Assembly (NCBI GenBank): GCA_009929695.1
Contig: RZZW01000002.1
Location: 96,527 to 160,526 of the forward strand
Reading direction: 5' to 3'
Length of the DNA: 64,000 nt
Source: Clostridia bacterium
GTDB taxonomy: Bacteria > Bacillota > Clostridia > Oscillospirales > Ruminococcaceae
Below, piece by piece: positions 57,855 through 64,000 of this stretch (position 1 is the stretch's first letter; each line of letters begins with the position of its first letter). Both the position numbers and the translations under genes were made by a program. Under the pieces are notes generated by a model, which was not told the origin of the DNA, searched no databases, and saw only the letters and a program-made list of their open reading frames with translations.

Positions 57855-58078
57855 TAGGGGACGGTGTCCTCGACGTCCCGCTCTTGCAGAGGGCAATAGG
57901 TCCCCCATGATGCGGTTTTTATGGTAAAACAGCAACCTTTGTAGGGGCGAGCTTCGCTCGTCCGTATAGTTTGCACATAATCACGGCTACGGTTCGATGT
58001 GGACATCGACCCATACAAATGTGCCACACTGCAAAGTTGCGCGAAATTGCGGGCGGATATGGAATCCGCCCCTACTAC
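57855..58078. repeat. Composite palindromic repeat block with one 15-bp tandem unit
   Basis: ataggggacggtgtcctcgacgtcccgctcttgcagagggcaataggtcccccatgatgcgg... Confidence 0.85.
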
Positions 58079-58079
58079 C

Positions 58080-58252
58080 CTGTAACAGTTAAAACTTTAC
58101 ACAAAAATAATGTTATAAGGTGTCGTTTGTAGGGCAAGGGCTCTGCTCTTGCCGTAACTTACCTCTTGCGGTTGCAGCGGCAAGAGCAGAGCCCTTGCCC
58201 TACGGACAACATTTTGCAGGTTTGCAAAAACGTAAAGTTTTAAGAGTTACAG
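58080..58252. repeat. Nested inverted repeat element
   Basis: Outer CTGTAACAGTTAAAACTTTAC / GTAAAGTTTTAAGAGTTACAG; inner gtagggcaagggctctgctcttgccg / cggcaagagcagagcccttgccctac. Confidence 0.9.
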
Positions 58253-58399
58253 ACTACTACGGTTCGCCGCGAATTAACGGCGGATTGTAGGGGCGCGCAT
58301 TGCGCGTCCGCTTTTGTTTGCACATCACCACGGCTACGGTTCGATATGGGCATCGACCCCTACAAATGTGCCACAGCGCAATTTCGCCGTGCAGCATTT

Positions 58400-59728
58400 C
58401 TACAACCCGCCGATAAATATTCCCCTCATTTTATAAATCCCAAATATATCCGCAAGCGCCCAACCAATAGGCACGGCGTACCAAATTCCGAGCATACCCA
58501 TTGACGAGCTTGACAGTAAATACGCCAAAGCAACACGCGAGCCAAGCGAAATTATCGTGAGCACAATCGACATTTGCGACCGTCCAAGCCCTCGATAAAA
58601 GCCGTAAAGCAAAAATAATATCCCGATGCCGATGTAGGTTGTGCCGACTATATACAGATATTGCACGCCGATATTGATGATCGCCGTTTCCTGCTCGTTT
58701 ATAAACATAAGCATGAGCTCTCTTGAAAAAACGACAACTATAACTGATGCAATAACACAAAAAATTGATGATATTTTAAGCGCGGCAATCGCGCCTTTTT
58801 TTATTCTGTCAAATGCTTTTGCACCGTAATTTTGCGCGACAAATGTGGAAAACGCATTGCCGAAATCTTGCGCCGGCATGTATGCAAACGCGTCGATTTT
58901 CACAACAACCGCAAACGCGGCGCTCGCGTAAAAGCCGAAGCTGTTCACAAGCCCTTGCACAAGCAGTATGCCAAAATTCATGATGGACTGCTGTATTGCG
59001 GTGAGCGAAGAATTGTTGATTACACTTTTCAGCAGCTTTTTGTCAAAATGTAAATGCCTTTTTTCAGGGCACAGGTTTTTCCCCTTTGCGAAAAAATAAA
59101 CAGTGATGCAAATTGCAGATAATGCCTGCGAAATAACCGTCGCAATCGCCGCCCCCGCCACGCCCATGCCAAAATGCATCACGAAAGCGATATCAAGTAT
59201 AATGTTAGTGAATGCCGCAACCGCAAAAAATACAAGCGGCATAACGGTGTTCCCGATGCTTCTCAGCACCGCCGCCACAAAATTATATATCGTGACGAAA
59301 AACATTCCGCCGAGTATAATTTTTAGATATTCTCTCGTCATTTCCACGGCTTGCTGCGGAATATTGAGCCATTTTATAAAGTTATCAAGCATTAAAAATG
59401 AAATGCTATTTATAATAAATGAAAATAAAGCGGTAAAAACAAACGCGTTATATATGCTTATCTTCATATCATCTATTTTGTTCGCCCCGTAAAGCTGCGA
59501 AAACACAACCGAGCTGCCTATGCAAAGCCCGAGCACAATAGACGTCAAAAGCACCATAAGCGCATACGATGACCCCACCGCCGCCAACGCGTCCGGCCCA
59601 ATTCCCTTGCCGACAATTAGCGTGTCAGCCATGTTATATAGCTGCTGAATAAGATTGCCAACTATCATCGGCAAGCTGAATTTAATTAAAGAGCTTTCAA
59701 TTTTCCCGCTTGTTAAGTTGCACTCCAT
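58400..59728 (-). CDS. MATE-family efflux transporter
   Basis: SLPMIVGNLIQQLYNMADTLIVGKGIGPDALAAVG. Confidence 0.93.
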   Translation of the reverse strand: MECNLTSGKIESSLIKFSLPMIVGNLIQQLYNMADTLIVGKGIGPDALAAVGSSYALMVLLTSIVLGLCIGSSVVFSQLYGANKIDDMKISIYNAFVFTALFSFIINSISFLMLDNFIKWLNIPQQAVEMTREYLKIILGGMFFVTIYNFVAAVLRSIGNTVMPLVFFAVAAFTNIILDIAFVMHFGMGVAGAAIATVISQALSAICITVYFFAKGKNLCPEKRHLHFDKKLLKSVINNSSLTAIQQSIMNFGILLVQGLVNSFGFYASAAFAVVVKIDAFAYMPAQDFGNAFSTFVAQNYGAKAFDRIKKGAIAALKISSIFCVIASVIVVVFSRELMLMFINEQETAIINIGVQYLYIVGTTYIGIGILFLLYGFYRGLGRSQMSIVLTIISLGSRVALAYLLSSSSMGMLGIWYAVPIGWALADIFGIYKMRGIFIGGL

Positions 59729-59881
59729 TAAGCTTCTCCGTTTATGTATTGAATTTGTATGCTTAGTATATCACCATCGCGCCCATTTGCGCAAATTTAA
59801 AAAAATTGTAAAGTTCGCTTGACATAAAATGTAAAGCGTGCTATACTTCAAATTTTAAAGCGAACTAGATATTTAGGAGGT

Positions 59882-60091
59882 GTGCTTTTGAATAACAGGA
59901 TACAACAGCTTCGCAAGGAAAACAAGGTTACGCAAAATGAGCTTGCGGACGCGGTTGATGTGACGCGGCAGACAATTATTTCGCTTGAGAACGGGCGGTA
60001 CAACGCTTCGCTTTTGCTTGCGCACAAAATTGCAGAATATTTTGGGCTTAAAATCGAGGATATTTTTATTTTTGAGGAGAATGACTTATGA
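59882..60091 (+). CDS. XRE-family HTH regulator
   Basis: IQQLRKENKVTQNELADAVDVTRQTIISLENGRYNASLLLAHKIAEYFGLKIEDIF (ATG/TTG upstream with AGGAGGTG SD). Confidence 0.92.
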   Translation: MLLNNRIQQLRKENKVTQNELADAVDVTRQTIISLENGRYNASLLLAHKIAEYFGLKIEDIFIFEENDL

Positions 60092-60549
60092 CAGGTATGT
60101 TTTGCGCGGCGAACGCCACATCTAACGAAGAGTATAAAAGCATATTAAAAAAACGCATTGTAATATATGCAGTGCTCGCGATTATCGGCGCGGCGACGGC
60201 AGTTATTGCGCTTATGTTTGGCAAAGACGACTACACAAGCGGGTTTTTCAGCGGCGGCGGCACAGGCATTTGTATAGCTTCTGTTATTTTTATAGTGCGC
60301 AGCGTTTTACTTTTGAAAAACGAGGCGAAGCTAAAGACTGACAGGCTTAAAAACTGCGACGAGCGCAACTGCGCGATATCCTTTAAAGCATCACGCGCAG
60401 CGGCGCTTGGCATATTTATCGCCATCTACTGCGCGGCGTTTGTTTTTGCGGCGTATAATTCGCTTGTTGCGACGGTGCTTATTTGCGTTATTGTGGCGTA
60501 TGTGCTGCTTTACGCTATATTTTGGCGCATTTACAGCTCTAAAATGTAG
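60088..60549 (+). CDS. Membrane protein co-transcribed with XRE regulator (DUF2178/DUF6442-like)
   Basis: Four TM helices; ATGA overlap. Confidence 0.65.
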   Translation: MTGMFCAANATSNEEYKSILKKRIVIYAVLAIIGAATAVIALMFGKDDYTSGFFSGGGTGICIASVIFIVRSVLLLKNEAKLKTDRLKNCDERNCAISFKASRAAALGIFIAIYCAAFVFAAYNSLVATVLICVIVAYVLLYAIFWRIYSSKM

Positions 60550-60641
60550 AATTTTTAATATTTGTGCATTTTGCTTTGATTTTACCTCGCAATATGTTAA
60601 AATTAACACGTTACCGTTTTTATTGTGAGGGAGGAAGCATA

Positions 60642-61196
60642 ATGAAATCTAATGAAAAAATTCAAAAAATGTGCGTGGCGGCGCTGCTTTGCGCGATAGG
60701 TATACTCATACCCATCATTTCGCCTGTTAAGGTTCAGCTTGGCCCCATGAGCTTTACGCTCGCGAGCCACGTAGCGGTGTTTATCGCCATGTTTATTTCG
60801 CCCGCCGTTGCGCTGACAGTCGAGGTTGGCACAACGCTCGGCTTTTTGCTCGCGGGCTTTCCGCCTGTTGTCGTTTTGCGCGCGGCGGCGCAGATATTTT
60901 TTGTGATGGCAGGCGCGTTTTACCTTGCGAAGCGCCCGCAGATCATGGATAATTTCGGCAAAATAACGCTGTTCGGTCTGATCCTCGGCGCAATCCACGG
61001 CGCAGCAGAAGCGCTTGTAGTGACAGCTTTCTGGTTCTCCGGCGCAAGCTACGAGGGCAGCTTCGTGTACGTAGTAGTAGGCTTAGTAGGCGTCGGCACG
61101 CTTGTGCACAGCATGGTTGACTATTACATAGCCCTGTTCATCTGGAAAGCCGTCTCAAAAGCGGCACGGATACCTAATGTGAGCTACAAGGGATAA
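60642..61196 (+). CDS. ECF transporter S component, NiaX-like
   Basis: MCVAALLCAIGILIPIISPVKVQLGPMSFTLASHVAVFIAMFISPAVAL. Confidence 0.8.
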   Translation: MKSNEKIQKMCVAALLCAIGILIPIISPVKVQLGPMSFTLASHVAVFIAMFISPAVALTVEVGTTLGFLLAGFPPVVVLRAAAQIFFVMAGAFYLAKRPQIMDNFGKITLFGLILGAIHGAAEALVVTAFWFSGASYEGSFVYVVVGLVGVGTLVHSMVDYYIALFIWKAVSKAARIPNVSYKG

Positions 61197-61272
61197 CGGG
61201 AATTTATTCTTTCACCGTAAATTTAATGCTTACTATAGGAAGCGATGCACATTGTAAATTTATATAATTAAC

Positions 61273-61322
61273 AACAAAAAACACAGGCTTCTGCAAAAAA
61301 ATTGCTGAAGCCTGTGTTTTTT
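61273..61322. terminator. Bidirectional terminator
   Basis: AAAAACACAGGCTTCTGC...GCTGAAGCCTGTGTTTTTT. Confidence 0.85.
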
Positions 61323-61327
61323 CGATT

Positions 61328-61423
61328 TTAGCGGCGGCTCATGGCTGCCCAGAAGAGAAACGAATGATCCATTTCGGAGTCAAAAAACGTATTGTCTTCA
61401 ATCCATCTGTCGATAAATTTCAT
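61328..61423 (-). CDS. Small protein (31 aa)
   Basis: MKFIDRWIEDNTFFDSEMDHSFLFWAAMSRR with AAAAGGAGC SD; not in ORF track. Confidence 0.6.
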   Translation of the reverse strand: MKFIDRWIEDNTFFDSEMDHSFLFWAAMSRR

Positions 61424-61438
61424 AATTAAACGCTCCTT

Positions 61439-61549
61439 TTAGCGATTTTCGAGCACCATCCAAACGGGTGCTTTGTCGCTATATTCTGCGTTAAAATACA
61501 TCGCATAGGCGTTTACGCTTTTTTCGAGAAGTTGTGTAAATTTGTTCAT
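61439..61549 (-). CDS. Small protein (36 aa)
   Basis: MNKFTQLLEKSVNAYAMYFNAEYSDKAPVWMVLENR with AAGGAGA SD; not in ORF track. Confidence 0.6.
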   Translation of the reverse strand: MNKFTQLLEKSVNAYAMYFNAEYSDKAPVWMVLENR

Positions 61550-61750
61550 AATAAATCTCCTTGTCTTGTTGTTTTTAATAATACTTTCCATATAGCAAAA
61601 GCCGAATTGCTTTCACTGATATTATTATAGCCGTTATTTTGCACAAATACAAGGCTTATTATTTATAAACTTTGACGATAGATAAGAGCGCTTTTTGTGA
61701 ATATCTTACAAATAGATTGTCGCAAATTTGTCATACTGCACAAAGCAAAC

Positions 61751-62875
61751 TTAAACCTCTCCGCGAAACAGCGCCGCCAATGCTTTTGCGGCGTAGACAC
61801 CCGCTTTTGTGGCTTCGTCGAGCGTAATTGCGTGCCCGCCGACCTCTATAAGCAGGCTGCCTGTCGTCAAATCTTGATTATAATAGCGATAATCGAACAG
61901 CGCGGGGCGGGCGAGGCCCGGGTAAAGCGCCTGCATCGCGTTTTGCCAGCGGCTTGCAAAGCGCAGATTTTGGCGGCAGTTTGGGATATTTCCGTCGACG
62001 TCGCAGCCGCATATCAGCATAACCTGCGCCGTCTGTTGACCCTCGATTTCGGCGATTGGCTTTATGCGCGTGCCGTCCTCCTGCTGAATTGCGTCGCGGT
62101 GAACGTCGAGCACAACCTTAATGCTCGGGTGCTCGGCGAGCCATTTACGCACGGTGGCGTTTGAGTTTGCGTAGCTGCCGGTGTAGCTTGGGTAGTCGTG
62201 CAATGTTGCGTCCTGCACGGTATTTATGCCCGCGGCGTTGAGTACAGCCGCCATTTCTTTGCCGACGGACACCATATTTATCGAAACATCTGTGCTGCGC
62301 GCCGTAAATTCGGGGTCGCACCACGATTTATCTTCGAGCTCATACGTCTCGGTGGCGTGCGTGTGCATGATGAGCACCTGCGGCTCGGCGCTGTTTAGCT
62401 GAATGTCGAACGGCAGCTGCTGCATCATCTCGGCGCTCACGTCGGCGTCGCTCCAATCGGTGCAATTGCGCACGTAGCCCGCGCCGCTGTTGACACAGCC
62501 CTGCGCGTACACGTCATAATGTGCGGCATAAAGTGGACACATTCCCTCAGGGACAGGCTCCGGCTCGGCCTGCGACGCGGCGCTGCTTTGCGGAGGTACG
62601 ATTTCGCTTTGCGTCGGGAGCTGCGTCCAAAAGCCCGATGAGTAGTCGTTTTCGTCATAGGTTTGAGCGACGGGGATGGCTTCGCCGCCGTTTATGTAGT
62701 CGTCAGCCGCCTGCATAGCGGCGGTGGGAGAGCATAGAAGCGACGCAAAAAACGCCGCCGCGTCCCTTGCGGGAACAGGCTGCGCCGCAAACACACACGA
62801 CCCCGCCCCCACCGCAATGACCCCCGCCGCCAAAAACGGCACCGCTCTTCTGGCAAATCTGTACATTATAATCAC
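61751..62875 (-). CDS. spoIIP: Stage II sporulation protein P
   Basis: VLIMHTHATETY; VLDVHRDAI; AQVMLICGCD. Confidence 0.9.
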   Translation of the reverse strand: MIIMYRFARRAVPFLAAGVIAVGAGSCVFAAQPVPARDAAAFFASLLCSPTAAMQAADDYINGGEAIPVAQTYDENDYSSGFWTQLPTQSEIVPPQSSAASQAEPEPVPEGMCPLYAAHYDVYAQGCVNSGAGYVRNCTDWSDADVSAEMMQQLPFDIQLNSAEPQVLIMHTHATETYELEDKSWCDPEFTARSTDVSINMVSVGKEMAAVLNAAGINTVQDATLHDYPSYTGSYANSNATVRKWLAEHPSIKVVLDVHRDAIQQEDGTRIKPIAEIEGQQTAQVMLICGCDVDGNIPNCRQNLRFASRWQNAMQALYPGLARPALFDYRYYNQDLTTGSLLIEVGGHAITLDEATKAGVYAAKALAALFRGEV

Positions 62876-62904
62876 CCAAAAATATATATGCGCGACGCAT
62901 ATAT

Positions 62905-63056
62905 AAAAGAAGAGAGAAGATAGCAGAAAGAAAAAATAATGAGTTAAACCTGCGGTTTAACATTTTAACAAATAGCAGCTATCCATCAAAATGTGATGCC
63001 CGCAGGCATCACTCCTTAACTTTTCTTTCTTCTCTCTTATTTTTTTTCTTTTAATT
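62905..63056. repeat. Long foldback (MITE-like) element, copy 2
   Basis: AGAAGAGAGAAGATAG...AATGAGTTAAACCTGCGGTTTAACATTTTA ... AAAATGTGATGCCCGCAGGCATCACTCC...TTCTTTCTTCTCTCTT. Confidence 0.85.
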
Positions 63057-63401
63057 AGTCAAAAATTCAAGTTCCCCCACCCTTAATGCAGGCTGCAAGG
63101 CTTTGTTTATTGCCAAAGATAACAGCTGTGCGCCGCGTTTGGCTATTAGGTCTATGTCTTTCGGGGTGACGGTGATTGAATTTGCCTGCATGACCGTCGG
63201 CACGCCTATTGCGAGCACCGGAATGCCTATCACCTCGGCGCAGATGGGGCGCGAGGCTCTTGGGCGCAGGCCTGCGCGCTCGATGTCGACACGCGTCATA
63301 TCCACGCCCGCGGCGCTCGCGGTGTGAATATGCACGCCTGACGGCACGCTGCCCTTGCTTTTTGAGTAGATTTCGGCCGCAATATCGGTAAAAGCGCGCA
63401 T
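63051..63401 (-). CDS. gpr: Shortened germination protease (GPR)-like protein
   Basis: MRAFTDIAAE N-terminus and EVIGIPVLAIGVPTVMQANSITV C-terminal block; sits between spoIIP and rpsT. Confidence 0.65.
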   Translation of the reverse strand: MRAFTDIAAEIYSKSKGSVPSGVHIHTASAAGVDMTRVDIERAGLRPRASRPICAEVIGIPVLAIGVPTVMQANSITVTPKDIDLIAKRGAQLLSLAINKALQPALRVGELEFLTN

Positions 63402-63502
63402 TATTTCACTTCCTTTAAATATTTTTTCAAAAAACACTTGCCTTGTGGCGAAAAAAGTGTTATCATAGATTGTACTGTTATGGGTATTAAGGAGGTGGTA
63501 TG

Positions 63503-63760
63503 ATGCCTAATATTAAATCGCAGAAAGACCGTGTCATCCAGACTAAAAAAGAGACTGCGCACAACAAAGCGGTTAAGTCCAACCTGAAAACAGTCGTCAA
63601 GAAGGCAAACGCCGCCATTTCCACAGGCGCCGCTGACAAAGCAGTTGCTGTAAAAGCAGCCGTTGTGACGATTGACAAGGCCGCAGGCAAGGGTGTTATT
63701 CATAAAAACACAGCAGCCCGCAAAATTTCCCGCATGGCAAAGGCTGCCAATAAAGCCTAA
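63503..63760 (+). CDS. rpsT: 30S ribosomal protein S20
   Basis: MPNIKSQKDRVIQTKKETAHNKAVKSNLKTVVKKANAAI. Confidence 0.95.
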   Translation: MPNIKSQKDRVIQTKKETAHNKAVKSNLKTVVKKANAAISTGAADKAVAVKAAVVTIDKAAGKGVIHKNTAARKISRMAKAANKA

Positions 63761-63774
63761 GCAATTAAAACTTA

Positions 63775-63803
63775 AACCGCTGTTTATACAGCGGTTTTTT
63801 TGT
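63775..63803 (+). terminator. Rho-independent terminator of rpsT
   Basis: AACCGCTGTTTATACAGCGGTTTTTTTG. Confidence 0.85.
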
Positions 63804-63844
63804 TTGGGATTTGCGCAAATTACGACGGTTTGCACTCGGCAAGA

Positions 63845-64000
63845 TACACCTCATCAGTCGCCTTCGGCGACAGCTTCCCCTCAAGGGGAAGCCTTACGAA
63901 GAGCCTTCTCCTTTAGGAGATTAGCCCGCAGGCTATGCGTAGCGCAACCGACGAAGTCGGCACTTAGCGCGTAGAAAGGTGGCGCGACGAAGGAGCGACG
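63845..64000. repeat. Interspersed repeat (ctcatc-gtcgc...cgacgaaggagcgacg type)
   Basis: Shares segments with 46345-46400 (ctcatccgtcgctccttcgtcgcgccaccttcccc...gagggagaaggc). Confidence 0.7.

Overview
Work was by eye from the sequence and the ORF track; no searches were run. The window is a low/mid-GC Firmicutes (Clostridia-type) chromosome segment. Positions ~1-30,350 are the right part of an integrated phage. Its late genes run on the minus strand: head-tail connector, head proteins, scaffold, portal and terminase. Upstream of these are a replication/modification module (SNF2 helicase, VRR-NUC, VapE-type primase/helicase, DNA polymerase A, DUF2815, DUF2800, RtcB, three DNA methyltransferases, a PAPS-reductase-like PP-loop protein). 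It ends with a rightward lysogeny module (cI-like repressor, membrane Mrr nuclease, large serine integrase). Positions ~30,400-64,000 are host chromosome: dinD, PTS genes, rhaBA, MarR plus two ABC exporters, an aberrant class II ribonucleotide reductase homologue, darA-holB-ricT, a structured RNA and ferredoxin, a RAYT transposase with REP-like repeats, rsmI, MATE, NiaX-like ECF S protein, spoIIP, a shrunken gpr, and rpsT. The strongest observation is a ~4.3 kb phage DNA-modification island (15.9-20.2 kb) with the only four G/C homopolymers of 7 nt or more that I could find. Three of them sit where a methyltransferase reading frame is broken, and in all three a tract of exactly 8 restores the frame. 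This looks like a multi-gene phase-variable methylation system. One of these enzymes is also a circularly permuted C5-cytosine methyltransferase. Other notable items are a DGR-type variable C-terminus with a downstream hairpin, a 10-copy TGTTACA iteron cluster, a candidate ncRNA/pseudoknot upstream of ferredoxin, mosaic palindromic repeat families with covarying arms, and a ribonucleotide reductase paralogue with lost catalytic residues.
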